Source: Mucilaginibacter sp. KACC 22773 (GTDB lineage: Bacteria > Bacteroidota > Bacteroidia > Sphingobacteriales > Sphingobacteriaceae). From it: a stretch of DNA of 64,000 nucleotides. Location: assembly GCF_028736215.1 (NCBI RefSeq), contig NZ_CP117883.1, forward strand, positions 3,472,001 through 3,536,000. The letters are read 5' to 3'. Positions 8,970 to 18,970 of the stretch are shown piece by piece. The stretch's first letter is position 1. Every line of letters begins with the position of its first letter. Both the position numbers and the translations under genes were made by a program. The notes beneath the pieces are model-generated. The model worked only from the letters and a program-made list of their open reading frames with translations, was not told where the DNA came from and did not search any database.

Positions 8970-11900
8970 TTCAAGAGATCGATTTTGAAACCTGCATATT
9001 TATTATATTTACTGTTCATATTCCCGCTTACTATATGTAATGCACAGCCTTATTATTTCAGGCATTACCAGGTTGAGCAGGGCTTGTCAAACAATACCGT
9101 TTACTGCAGCCTGCAGGATAAACAGGGATTTTTATGGTTTGGCACGCGCGATGGTTTAAACCGTTTTGACGGTTACACATTCCGGGTTTTCGGGCATAAT
9201 CCTAAAAATCCACGCAGCATTTGCAGCAACATGGTACATGCCCTCAGGCTTGACAACAACGGCAATTTATGGGTGGGCACCGATGAGGGGATTGATAAAT
9301 TTGATAGCAAAACAGAAAGTTTTATCCGCGTAAATCCATCAAATACCAATGGTGTCAGAGCTATCGAATTTGACCATTATAATAATTGCTGGTACATCGC
9401 AGGATCGTCCCTGATCAGGTATAATACGCAAACCGGCAAAACAACCGACTTTGGTAAACTGCAAAATTTTGAAGCCTCGGGTATAGTGCAAAATAACGGC
9501 TATATGTGGGTATCATCCAATAGCGGCACTATTGAACGGCTGGACACCGTTCGCAATACCTTTAAAAGCTACAGCATAGTTAACCACTCCAATTGGGCTC
9601 CCTCTTACTTCACTGAAAAAATTTTTAATGCAGGCAACAATAAAATATTTATAGGTACAACCAGTCAGGGTTTTAAAATATTTGACTGCGTTACCGGAAC
9701 TTATTCCGATGTACTGACAAATAATAAAAACAAAACCGGCATTTATGTAAGGGATTTTGCAAAATATGCCGATAACCAGTTTTGGCTGGCTACCGAATCG
9801 GGAATATTTATTTACGATGTGCTTAACAACTCTTTTACCAATTTAAGGAAAAAGTATAACGACCCGTACAGTATATCGGATAATGCCGTGTACACCCTAT
9901 GCCGGGATGTGGAGGGCGGTATTTGGGCAGGCACCTATTTTGGCGGGATAAATTATTATCCAAAACAATATTCAACTTTCAACAAATATTACCCCGGCGA
10001 TGAAAAAAACTCGCTTAAAGGGAACGTGGTACGCGAAATTTGCAAAGACGATTACGGCAACCTATGGATGGGAACCGAAGATAACGGCCTGAATAAATTA
10101 AGCGCCGATAAACGCACCTGGACGCACTACCTGCCGGGCGGCAAAACCGACATAACCAATACCAATATCCACGGCCTGGTAGCCGATGGCAAAAATTTGC
10201 TTATAGGCACCTTTGAGCGCGGGGTTGATGTTATGGATATTCCCAGCGGTAAGGTGGTAAAAGTTTACCTGGTTGGTAAACACAGCAACCTCAAAAGCAA
10301 CTTCATAATTTGTTTTCGTAAAACAAGGAAGGGTACCATATACGTGGGGGCTACCAGGGGTCTTTATATTTATAACCGTAAAAAGGCCGATTTTACATTA
10401 ATTGATAAAATACCGGGAGGTGATTTTATTTATGATATTATTGAAGACCATTCGGGCAAACTTTGGATAGGTACTGTTAGGGATGGTATTTATACTTATG
10501 ACCCCGGCACCAATACCAGTACGCACATCCGCGATGCATACCCTGTGAAAAAAGCTATTAACGGATCAACAGTTAACGGTGTATTTGAGGATAGTAACCA
10601 TATTTTATGGTTTGCCACCGATGGGCTTGGTTTATGGAGATATGATCCGGATAAAAAAACCTTTAAGTTTTATGATCTTGATAATGGTTTACCAAGCAAC
10701 TATGTATTCAGGATGCTGGAAGACAATCATAAAAACCTATGGATCAGCACCTCCCGCGGCCTGGTAAGCTTTAACATTATTACCAACAGCATTAAGGTTT
10801 ATACCAGGGCTAACGGTTTATTAAGCGATCAGTTTAACTACAATTCGGCATTTAAAGATACTGATGGCACCATGTATTTTGGCTGCGTTAAAGGGATGAT
10901 AAGCTTTAATCCGTCGGCTTTTGCCTTAAACAACTATGTTGCCCCGGTATTTATAACCGGTTTCCAGGTACACAACCAGGAGATAGTGGTAAATGGGGCC
11001 GATTCGTTACTCCGGCAATCCATCATCTACACAAAAAAAATTAATTTAAATTATAACCAATCGTCATTTAGCATTGATTTTGCCGCCTTAAGCTACCCGT
11101 CGCCCGAGATGACCCAGTATAAATACACCATGAAAGGGCTGGACAAAGGTTGGACAGATTTAAAACGAAACCGCAAAGTATACTTTACACAGTTGCGGCC
11201 CGGCCATTATACCTTTATAATAAAAGCTGCAAACAATAACGGCGTTTGGAGCACTAAAGAAACAGCCCTTGAAATAAACATTGCGCCGCCTTTTTGGGCA
11301 AGTTCCTGGGCCTATGCACTGTATACAATGCTGGTTATTTTAACTGGCTATTATCTGTTAAGGCAGTACCACAACCGCAACAAACAGCGCAATAAACGAT
11401 TGATAGAGATACTGGAGAGCGACAAGGAAAAACAGATATATAATGCCAAAATTGAGTTTTTTACCAATGTAGCACATGAAATACGTACTCCGCTAACCCT
11501 TATAAAAGGGCCAATGGAAAAGGTGATCAAAAGATCTGAGCACGTACCCGAGATTCAGAATAACCTGAAGATCATGGAGAAAAACACCAACAGGCTACTC
11601 GATCTGACAAACCAGTTGCTTGATTTCAGGAAAACAGAAACCAATGGTTTTAGCCTGAGTTTTGTAAAAACAAACATAGCCGATTTGCTGGCCGATATAT
11701 TTTTAAGGTTTAAGCCCCTAACCGAGCAAAAAGGGCAACGTTACACCCTAATATGTGTAGATAAAACCTTGTATGCCTATGTTGATATTGAAGCATTTAC
11801 CAAAATAATAAGTAACCTGATCAATAACGCTATTAAATATGGCGAAAACGCTATAGAGGTGGAACTGCTGAAGCCCGAACCCGGCGATAATACATTTACC

Positions 11901-12983
11901 ATTGAAATAAGAAACAACGGTTACATTGTGCCTTACGAAATGCGTGAAAAGATTTTTGAGCCCTTCTTCAGGATGAAGGAATCAGAAAAACAAATTGGCA
12001 CAGGGATAGGCCTCTCCCTGTCGCGTTCCCTTGCCGAATTGCACAAAGGATTATTGGTGCTGAATAAATCTATTAACGATTTCAATATTTTTAACTTAAC
12101 CTTGCCTATTCACCAGGAGAAGGAATTTGACCTGCACAACACTCCCGACGATTATGAACTAACCGATTCTATTAAAGAAGAAAACTTTGATTTTATGAAA
12201 CCGATTATACTTTTGGTGGATGACAATCCCGAGATACTTGATTTTATTTCGGACGACCTGAGCGATAAATATGCTGTAATAAAAGCATTAAACGGCCAGG
12301 AAGCGCTGGATATGATAGAAATTGAAAACATCCAGCTTATTATCAGCGATGTAATGATGCCGGGAATTGATGGCTTTGAGTTATGCAAGCGCATTAAAAC
12401 CACATTTGATTACAGCCATATCCCTATTATATTACTCACGGCTAAAAACACCCTGCAAAGCAAAATAGAAGGCCTGGAAGTAGGTGCAGATGCCTATATC
12501 GAAAAACCGTTTTCGCCCGAGCATTTACAGGTGCAAATAGCCAATCTGCTTATCAACCGCAATAAAATCAAAGACCATTTTGCAAGTTCGCCGCTGGCAA
12601 ATATTAAAACTATGGCCTACTCCAAACCGGACGAAAGCTTTTTGGATAAGCTTAACGCGGTAATTAACCACAACATTCAAAATCCCGACCTTGATGTGGA
12701 GCATATTGCCAGCCTGATGAATATGAGTAAGCCTACGTTGTACCGTAAAATTAAAGCAATATCAAACTTAACCATTAACGAACTGATTAATATAACCCGC
12801 CTTAAGGCAGCTGCAAAACTGCTTGAAGATGGCGATTATAAGGTTTATGAAGTTGCCAATATGGTAGGTTACAGCTCACAATCGCACCTGGGCCGTAACT
12901 TTTTGAAACAATTTGGTACCACCCCTACCGAGTATCAACAAAATAAAAAGAATCAGAAGGTTAAGACAGTATCAAGTAGTTAG
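8967..12983 (+). CDS. Hybrid two-component system sensor/AraC regulator (HTCS)
   Basis: 1338 residues, all parts of a two-component system in one inner-membrane protein. In order: signal peptide ending ICNAQ, periplasmic two-component propeller repeats (about 25-720, repeated WVGTDEGI/WFATDGLG-type units), Y_Y_Y domain, a membrane helix near 780-800, HisKA with phospho-acceptor H837 (VAHEIRTPL), HATPase (NLINNAIKYG, GTGIGLSLS), receiver with D1128 (ISDVMMPG), and a C-terminal AraC DNA-binding domain (about 1222-1330). There is no ATG start: TTG at 8967 or TTG at 8985, the latter giving a cleaner signal peptide beginning KPAYLLY after Met. It is divergent from susC; HTCS proteins usually sense a PUL oligosaccharide and activate the adjacent susCD operon. 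Confidence 0.93.
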   Translation: MFKRSILKPAYLLYLLFIFPLTICNAQPYYFRHYQVEQGLSNNTVYCSLQDKQGFLWFGTRDGLNRFDGYTFRVFGHNPKNPRSICSNMVHALRLDNNGNLWVGTDEGIDKFDSKTESFIRVNPSNTNGVRAIEFDHYNNCWYIAGSSLIRYNTQTGKTTDFGKLQNFEASGIVQNNGYMWVSSNSGTIERLDTVRNTFKSYSIVNHSNWAPSYFTEKIFNAGNNKIFIGTTSQGFKIFDCVTGTYSDVLTNNKNKTGIYVRDFAKYADNQFWLATESGIFIYDVLNNSFTNLRKKYNDPYSISDNAVYTLCRDVEGGIWAGTYFGGINYYPKQYSTFNKYYPGDEKNSLKGNVVREICKDDYGNLWMGTEDNGLNKLSADKRTWTHYLPGGKTDITNTNIHGLVADGKNLLIGTFERGVDVMDIPSGKVVKVYLVGKHSNLKSNFIICFRKTRKGTIYVGATRGLYIYNRKKADFTLIDKIPGGDFIYDIIEDHSGKLWIGTVRDGIYTYDPGTNTSTHIRDAYPVKKAINGSTVNGVFEDSNHILWFATDGLGLWRYDPDKKTFKFYDLDNGLPSNYVFRMLEDNHKNLWISTSRGLVSFNIITNSIKVYTRANGLLSDQFNYNSAFKDTDGTMYFGCVKGMISFNPSAFALNNYVAPVFITGFQVHNQEIVVNGADSLLRQSIIYTKKINLNYNQSSFSIDFAALSYPSPEMTQYKYTMKGLDKGWTDLKRNRKVYFTQLRPGHYTFIIKAANNNGVWSTKETALEINIAPPFWASSWAYALYTMLVILTGYYLLRQYHNRNKQRNKRLIEILESDKEKQIYNAKIEFFTNVAHEIRTPLTLIKGPMEKVIKRSEHVPEIQNNLKIMEKNTNRLLDLTNQLLDFRKTETNGFSLSFVKTNIADLLADIFLRFKPLTEQKGQRYTLICVDKTLYAYVDIEAFTKIISNLINNAIKYGENAIEVELLKPEPGDNTFTIEIRNNGYIVPYEMREKIFEPFFRMKESEKQIGTGIGLSLSRSLAELHKGLLVLNKSINDFNIFNLTLPIHQEKEFDLHNTPDDYELTDSIKEENFDFMKPIILLVDDNPEILDFISDDLSDKYAVIKALNGQEALDMIEIENIQLIISDVMMPGIDGFELCKRIKTTFDYSHIPIILLTAKNTLQSKIEGLEVGADAYIEKPFSPEHLQVQIANLLINRNKIKDHFASSPLANIKTMAYSKPDESFLDKLNAVINHNIQNPDLDVEHIASLMNMSKPTLYRKIKAISNLTINELINITRLKAAAKLLEDGDYKVYEVANMVGYSSQSHLGRNFLKQFGTTPTEYQQNKKNQKVKTVSSS

Positions 12984-13103
12984 TATCAAGTATCAAGATT
13001 TTTGACTTGCAGCTTTACCACTGTATTTGCGGCTACGTTGATACTTGCCATTTGTACTAAAAAAGGCAGCTGTCTTGATACTTGATACTAAGTACTTGAT
13101 ACT
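12968..13103. repeat. Hairpin island of agtatcaag words between convergent genes
   Basis: A left arm at 12968-12998 made of repeated agtatcaag-type words is complementary to the right arm 13073-13103, with one mismatch over 31 positions. The island overlaps the last codons of the HTCS gene and the stop codon of the haloperoxidase gene, so it occupies the whole gap between these convergent genes. It would act as a bidirectional hairpin in RNA, though without a T-run. Confidence 0.8.
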
Positions 13104-14421
13104 ACTCATGTGTCTTTAGCTTGTTGATCGCGAAGTTTCCGATACGTCTCCCTTCGTCAATGCCATTTACAATGGATGGCATATAATGAATACCGCCGTA
13201 AAACCGGCTGATAGCTGCCTCATCGGCGGCCGCTTTAAATGATTCGAACTTCCGCGCCGGGATGCTAAACTCCACCTCGGTGGAGTCGGTAAAAGCAAAA
13301 TTATCGCCAAACAACTTGCCAAGCATAACTGCCGATGCATTTGAAACTACGCTATGCCCGCTGGTATACTCGGGGAATGGTGGGGTTTGCAGCAAAGGCA
13401 TCCAGTTTTGATCAATGTATTGGTTAATATAGGTTTCGGGGCGAATAACTTTGCTTTTGTATTTTTCGTCCCAGCAATTAATAAAGCTATCGGCAATTAC
13501 AACAGCCAGGCAGGAATAGGTTTCAGCCGAACGGACGTAGTCGACTTTTGCCTGGCGGCAAACCAACCCGGCAATGTTGATCCAATGGCCTCCTGGCGAT
13601 ATTTTTTTGGTAGCAAACATGGTATGACCATTGGTATTAACTTTAAACGGGTTATCGTCCCAATATGTGGCTATGGTGCTTTGCTCGGGTGTTAAATGCT
13701 GGCCGGCCTCCCTTACAGCAACAGCCAGTTTATAGAAATAACTGGTGGGTTCCTTCGAAAAATCCACCGCTTTTGCAGGCTTAAACTGTTGTGCCGAATC
13801 CAGTAAAAATGGACGTATTTCGTTCCAGTGCGGCTCCACCCCTTTCATATAGGCCGGTGGTGTCGGCTTCCAGGTGGCATCGTCTGTTTGCACATCGTAT
13901 TTTGATAACGAACGGGTATGCTTATAATTATCCTTGCCCGCCCATTTAATAATCCGGTCGGCAATCAACTTTCCATAAGCTATCGAGTTTTGGTATACTT
14001 CATCGGGCATGCCGGTATTTTTAAATTCATCCATCAACCCGCTGTGGAAAGCCTCTATCCGGCCTTCAGACATGACCAGTATTTTCCCAACCGTTAAAAT
14101 GGCATGCGCGGCAGCTAAATTGTAGCAATATGTTTTGCCGGCTTCCGGTTCGGGGATTGAATCCAAACCTTTTACCTGGCCAGCAAGCGACAGATATTTT
14201 GTATCGCCGTTACGCGCGGCCTCGTACCCTGCAATGGTAATATAAGCGTAAATACGGCTTGCCACCGGCGGCGAATAAATATCATGCAGCATTACCTCGC
14301 TAACCTCGCGTACAGATCGATGGATGTAATTGGGGTTTTCGGCTGATTTTTTCCACCCGCTATTTTTACTACAGCCAAATAACAAGGTAACGGCAAAAAC
14401 AGTAAAGTAAAGTTTATTCAT
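13102..14421 (-). CDS. Vanadium-dependent haloperoxidase-like / PAP2 superfamily lipoprotein
   Basis: 439 residues with lipobox Cys17 (LLFGCSKN). The C-terminal half has the three conserved blocks of the vanadium haloperoxidase/PAP2 phosphatase fold: a Lys-rich block with RP (EKYKSKVIRPETY, R327-P328), the SGH block (EYTSGHSVVSNA, H356) and the SRFYGGIHY block (R406, H412). These would bind vanadate or phosphate. Family members are either haloperoxidases or acid phosphatases and the sequence does not decide. The protein is probably periplasmic or surface exposed. It is divergent from the VCBS gene (234 bp between), a pairing common in Bacteroidota beside SusC/D loci. Its 3' end abuts the HTCS gene through the hairpin island. 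Confidence 0.85.
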   Translation of the reverse strand: MNKLYFTVFAVTLLFGCSKNSGWKKSAENPNYIHRSVREVSEVMLHDIYSPPVASRIYAYITIAGYEAARNGDTKYLSLAGQVKGLDSIPEPEAGKTYCYNLAAAHAILTVGKILVMSEGRIEAFHSGLMDEFKNTGMPDEVYQNSIAYGKLIADRIIKWAGKDNYKHTRSLSKYDVQTDDATWKPTPPAYMKGVEPHWNEIRPFLLDSAQQFKPAKAVDFSKEPTSYFYKLAVAVREAGQHLTPEQSTIATYWDDNPFKVNTNGHTMFATKKISPGGHWINIAGLVCRQAKVDYVRSAETYSCLAVVIADSFINCWDEKYKSKVIRPETYINQYIDQNWMPLLQTPPFPEYTSGHSVVSNASAVMLGKLFGDNFAFTDSTEVEFSIPARKFESFKAAADEAAISRFYGGIHYMPSIVNGIDEGRRIGNFAINKLKTHE

Positions 14422-14502
14422 ACATGGGTTCCGATAAAATTAATAAAGGTTAATTGGCCCCGATAGGCTATCCATCAAAGCTAACAGGAAATCCATAAAC
14501 AT

Positions 14503-14577
14503 ATATTGAGCGATACAATTTGACGAAATATTGAGATGATTTGCAGAATCTGTTATATCAAAATCCATTTTCTTTAC
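14503..14577 (+). promoter_or_regulatory. Candidate HTCS-controlled upstream element of the VCBS gene (copy 2)
   Basis: The 32-nt block 14512-14543 matches the block upstream of susC at 28 positions, including attgagatgatttg without mismatch, and tttctttac follows at 14569-14577. Here atattgag is also present twice as a direct repeat (14503-14510 and 14528-14535, 25 nt apart), the kind of layout bound by AraC-type dimers. The block lies between the divergent haloperoxidase and VCBS genes and is oriented towards the latter. Confidence 0.6.
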
Positions 14578-14655
14578 GTGCGCTTACTGTATAGCGTTCA
14601 ATAAGTTAAAGCTTAACCAAAGCATAAACCATTATTAAATTTTTACTGTAATTAC

Positions 14656-17600
14656 ATGATAAAACCTTTACTCATTAAGTTTAAACCCGCGCTTATACTA
14701 TTGTTTTTTTTTGCAGCCGGCTGCTCGCGCAAACAGGGCGGTCCTACCCTTTTTAAACTATTAGACGCATCACAAACCGGCATCGATTTTAAAAACACAC
14801 TGAGCCCAAGCGATAGTATAAACATTCTTAACCATCCTTACTTGTACAACGGTGCCGGCGTGGGCATAGGCGATTTTAATAACGATGGCCTGCCCGACGT
14901 ATACTTCGCAGGCAACATGGTGGCCAATAAGCTATTCCTTAACAAAGGCGACTTGAAATTTACCGATATAACCAATGCTGCCGGCGTTGATGGCGAAGGC
15001 AAATGGAGCGCGGGGGTATCCGTTGTTGATATTAATAACGATGGCAAAATGGATATTTACGTTTGTGCGTCGTTTAAATCAAATCCCGAACAGCGCCGTA
15101 ACATGCTGTACATTAACCAGGGCAATAATAAAGATGGTATACCCACTTTTAAAGACGAAGCAAAGGCCTACCGACTGGACGATGATGGCTACAGCACGCA
15201 AGCGATATTTTTTGATTACGACCATGATGGCGACCTGGATATGTACCTGCTGACAAACTTTTTAGGCAAAACCACCCCTGTAGCTTATCGTCCTAAACTG
15301 ACCGATGGCAGCGCTGAAAATAACGACCGCCTTTACCACAACAACGGTAACGGCACATTTAGCAATGTTACTAAAGAGGCAGGCATTTTAATTGAGGGCT
15401 TTGGCAACTCGGTATCGGTAACAGATATTAACAACGACGGCTGGCCTGATATTTATGTAGGCAATGACTTTATATCAAACGATGTGCTATACATCAACAA
15501 TAAAAACGGGACGTTTACCAATCGCGCGGGCGACTATTTTAAACATACCGGCTGGTCGGTAATGGGCTCGGATATGGTAGACATCAACAACGACGGCCTG
15601 CCCGACCTGGTGTCGTTAGAGATGCTGCCCGAAGAAAATGTGCGCAAAAAAACCATGCTGATGGGCGATAACTACATTACCTACATCAATAACAAAAAAT
15701 TCAATTACGAGCATCAGTATATCCGTAACGTATTGCAATTAAACCAGGGACAAACGCCGCTGGGGCACACCCAGTTTAGCGATATAGCCTACATGGCCGG
15801 CATTTATCAAACCGATTGGAGCTGGACACCGTTAGTGGCCGATTTTGATAATGACGGTTACCGCGATATGGTGATTACCAACGGCTACCCCCGAGACGTA
15901 ACCGACCTGGACCATGCCTTGTACAGTAACGACCAGGGTCGCACGGTAAAGGAAAACCGCACGTTGGCCGCAGCCGACTCGTTCCCGGTTGTTAAAACGG
16001 CCAGCTATGCTTTTAAAAACCAGGGCGGCTATATGTTTGCCGACCAGTCGAAAAACTGGGGTATTGTTAAACCAACTTTTTCAACCGGCGGCGTTTATGC
16101 CGACCTTGATAACGATGGCGACCTTGACCTGGTAATCAACAATATTGATGACGATGCCTTCATTTACGAAAACACACTAAACAGCAAAACACAGGTAGAT
16201 AAAACGCACCATTACCTCACCGTTAAGCTAACGGGAGATAGTAAAAACCTTGGCGGCATTGGTGCAACCATGCGTATTTACTACCAGGGCAAACAGCAAT
16301 TTTACGACCAGCAACCCTGCCGCGGCTATATGAGCACCGATGATGCCAAAGCACATTTCGGTATCGGCACTGCTAATGAAATTGATTCGTTGCGCATCCG
16401 CTGGGCAGATGGCAAAACCGAATTGGTAAAAAACATCAAGGCAAATCAAACTATCACCCTGCAATACAAAAACGGTTCAGGCAGTTACAGCCCCCAGCTT
16501 CATTTGGAGAGTGCACCGGTATTCCAATCAGCAGCAAACCAATTGGGTATCAAATATGTGCACCAGGAAAAAGATGCCATTGATTATAACATCCAACCAA
16601 CCCTACCGCATAAACTAAGCCAGTATGGGCCATCTATAGCTGTAGGTGATGTAGATAACAACGGCTACGACGATTTTTATGTTGGCGGGGCTGCAGGCAA
16701 TAAAGGCGTGTTTTTTATGCAGGGTGCCGACGGTAAGTTTACCATGGACAATAATCGTTTTTTAAACGATAGTTTCAAGGAGGAAGAAGATATGGGCGCG
16801 CTGTTGTTTGATGCCAATGGCGACGGTTTCCTTGATTTATATGTGGTTAGCGGCAGCTACGAGTTCCCGAAAGACCATACTACCGCGCAGGACCGGCTAT
16901 ATATCAACAATGGCAAGGGCCAGTTTACCAAAAGCTTTGGCGCAGTGCCGGTTGAGTACGATAATGGCTCGTGCGTACGGGCCGCCGATTTTGACCACGA
17001 TGGCGACCTTGACTTGTTTGTGGGTGGACGATCTGTTTCGGGCGCTTACCCATCATCGCCGGTGAGCCATATTTTCAGAAACGATGGCGGCAAATTTACC
17101 GACGTAACCGCACAGCTTTGTCCTGAACTGGCACGCGGCGGGATGATTACCGATGCGCTATGGTCTGATTTTGATAACGACGGGCTTGTTGACCTGGTTG
17201 TTGTGGGCGAATGGATGCCGGTAACCTTTTACAAAAATACCGGTAATGGTTTTACCAAAATAAAAACGGGAATTGACAACCACGTTGGCTGGTGGAACAG
17301 CATTGTTGCCGGTGATTTTAATAACGATGGTCAGGTGGATTATGTAGCCGGCAACCTGGGGCAAAACTCAAATTACAAAGCAACTTTTGAACAACCAATG
17401 ACCATTATGGGTAAAGACCTTGATGGCAACGGATCATTTGATGCTATGATATTTTGCTACATGAAGGCCGAGGACGGTTTGCAAAAGCCCTTCCCGATGC
17501 ACACCCGCGACGATTTGATAAGCCAGCTGATATCTATCCGTAAAAAATACCCAAGCTACAAGGGCTTCGGCAAAGCTACTATGGACGATTTATGGAGCGA

Positions 17601-18219
17601 CAAAGACAAAGAAAACGCAGTGATCATGAAAGCCAGTGATATGAACACCAGTTTTATTGCCAATAAAGGAAACGGCAAGTTTGCAATAAGCCCTATGCCA
17701 TTAGCCGCACAAATGGCACCCGTATACGGTATGGTTGCTAAAGACATTGACCAGGACGGCAACCTGGATCTGGTAATGGCGGGTAATGATTTTGGCATGG
17801 AGCCGTTTACCGGGCGGCATGATGCCTTTATGGGCTTGTACTTGAAAGGTAATGGCAAAGGCGGCTTCGCTCCCCTATCTGTAGCTAAAAGCGGCCTGTT
17901 TATTAACGGCGATGCCAAGGGATTGGCCACCGTACAATCTGCTAAAGGAGGTGATGTTTTAGTTGCCACACAAAACCAGGATAGCCTAAAGGTTTACAGG
18001 CAAACCGGCATAGGCATTCAACCTAAAAAGTACATCAAACTAAAAGCCGATGATTTTTATGCAGATATCATCTATAAAAACGGCGGCAAGAAAAGGGTGG
18101 AGTTTTACTATGGCTCAACCTACCTGTCACAGTCATCGCGTAATTTGCAGGTCGGCGCCGATGTGGCGAGGATTACGATAACCAGTTATAGCGGCAAAAA
18201 AAGGATGATGAATGACTAA
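14656..18219 (+). CDS. Large VCBS/FG-GAP repeat lipoprotein with ASPIC/UnbV domain
   Basis: 1187 residues with lipobox Cys23 (AAGCSRK). Two blocks of FG-GAP/VCBS blades carry Ca-binding-like motifs such as GDFNNDGLPDVYFAGN, DINNDGWPDIYVGND, DLDNDGDLDLV and DFDHDGDLDLFVGG. Between them, about 519-608, lies an ASPIC/UnbV domain (LGGIGATMRIYY, HFGIG, IRWADGKTE). This is the CRTAC1-like architecture common in Bacteroidota beside SusC/D genes. A beta-propeller surface protein binding glycan or protein is likely; no enzyme activity is evident. The shared upstream element links it to PUL 1. Confidence 0.9.
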   Translation: MIKPLLIKFKPALILLFFFAAGCSRKQGGPTLFKLLDASQTGIDFKNTLSPSDSINILNHPYLYNGAGVGIGDFNNDGLPDVYFAGNMVANKLFLNKGDLKFTDITNAAGVDGEGKWSAGVSVVDINNDGKMDIYVCASFKSNPEQRRNMLYINQGNNKDGIPTFKDEAKAYRLDDDGYSTQAIFFDYDHDGDLDMYLLTNFLGKTTPVAYRPKLTDGSAENNDRLYHNNGNGTFSNVTKEAGILIEGFGNSVSVTDINNDGWPDIYVGNDFISNDVLYINNKNGTFTNRAGDYFKHTGWSVMGSDMVDINNDGLPDLVSLEMLPEENVRKKTMLMGDNYITYINNKKFNYEHQYIRNVLQLNQGQTPLGHTQFSDIAYMAGIYQTDWSWTPLVADFDNDGYRDMVITNGYPRDVTDLDHALYSNDQGRTVKENRTLAAADSFPVVKTASYAFKNQGGYMFADQSKNWGIVKPTFSTGGVYADLDNDGDLDLVINNIDDDAFIYENTLNSKTQVDKTHHYLTVKLTGDSKNLGGIGATMRIYYQGKQQFYDQQPCRGYMSTDDAKAHFGIGTANEIDSLRIRWADGKTELVKNIKANQTITLQYKNGSGSYSPQLHLESAPVFQSAANQLGIKYVHQEKDAIDYNIQPTLPHKLSQYGPSIAVGDVDNNGYDDFYVGGAAGNKGVFFMQGADGKFTMDNNRFLNDSFKEEEDMGALLFDANGDGFLDLYVVSGSYEFPKDHTTAQDRLYINNGKGQFTKSFGAVPVEYDNGSCVRAADFDHDGDLDLFVGGRSVSGAYPSSPVSHIFRNDGGKFTDVTAQLCPELARGGMITDALWSDFDNDGLVDLVVVGEWMPVTFYKNTGNGFTKIKTGIDNHVGWWNSIVAGDFNNDGQVDYVAGNLGQNSNYKATFEQPMTIMGKDLDGNGSFDAMIFCYMKAEDGLQKPFPMHTRDDLISQLISIRKKYPSYKGFGKATMDDLWSDKDKENAVIMKASDMNTSFIANKGNGKFAISPMPLAAQMAPVYGMVAKDIDQDGNLDLVMAGNDFGMEPFTGRHDAFMGLYLKGNGKGGFAPLSVAKSGLFINGDAKGLATVQSAKGGDVLVATQNQDSLKVYRQTGIGIQPKKYIKLKADDFYADIIYKNGGKKRVEFYYGSTYLSQSSRNLQVGADVARITITSYSGKKRMMND

Positions 18220-18366
18220 AGGTAATTTAAAACAGCAAACCTATTAATATCCGGCAAGCAATAGCCTAATCAAAACGGCGTGCGAACCCGATTATACAAA
18301 ACGTTTGAAGTAATCAGGTCACCCAAGGGGGTTAAAGGGAGCAGAATTTGCCAGCGGTAAACAAAT

Positions 18367-18400
18367 AAGGCCGAAAAACTCTCGCAGTTTTATCGGCCTT
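18367..18400 (+). terminator. Hairpin downstream of the VCBS gene
   Basis: aaggccgaaaaact (14 nt) pairs with agtttt plus tcggcctt across a 5-nt loop with one bulged A. There is no clear T-run, and it lies about 150 nt after the stop, so termination is likely but not certain. Confidence 0.5.
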
Positions 18401-18562
18401 TACATCTACCTATGAAAAACAATCCTTTGAGAAGGATATTAAGTTATATTCAATTGCAATGCCAATTATTAAATGTGGGTTAAAACGTTTAAAACAGCAC
18501 TTAATTTAAAGTTGCGTGTGAGTTTGTGGAAATTACTCTACTACTATTGTGTAATAATGACA

Positions 18563-18893
18563 CGGTGGGCAGTTTGCAGTCCCCAGTTGGCGGTTTTCAG
18601 TAGGCAGTTTTAGTCGCGGCTTGAGGGTTTGCATTGGGTGGGACAGATTGCAGTTGCGGTTGGTTCCAGGTTGCAATTTGTATTAGGTAGCACCAATATA
18701 TAACAATGCAAACCGAGATTGCCCAACGAATACCACCGACCTCGAACTGCCAACCAAAACTGCTAACCGAGTACTACCGCCCAGAGCCTACTCAGAACTC
18801 TCAACCGAGAATTGCTAACTGCCTACTGAAAACTGCAAACCGCCCACTGCAAACTGAGAACTGCCCACTGCTAACTGCTCCCTGCCAACTAAA
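18563..18893. repeat. 330-bp island of degenerate aactgc / gcagtt words, head-to-head
   Basis: The 751-bp gap 18220-18970 has no credible gene. Its core is this island. The left part is made of gcagtttgcagt/cagttggcggtt-like words, and from about 18710 the right part is made of the complementary actgcaaactg/actgccaac words. Perfect arms include cagtttgcagt (18570-18580) with actgcaaactg (18846-18856). Spacing is irregular, so it is neither a CRISPR array nor a simple tandem repeat. Confidence 0.8.
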
Positions 18894-18970
18894 GCCCCTT
18901 TCGTCGGCACATTTAAGCCGCTCGTCTATTGTATTTACAACGATGAGGAAATGCGTTTACCTTAGCCCGC

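Noticed and set aside
17556..17969. 137-residue ORF antisense to the VCBS gene
   Set aside because: Shadow of the repeat-rich VCBS frame; its Pro/Leu-rich composition follows from the sense codons.
18563..18893. Possible CRISPR array
   Set aside because: The words are degenerate, irregularly spaced and switch strand half-way; there are no uniform repeats or spacers, and no cas genes.
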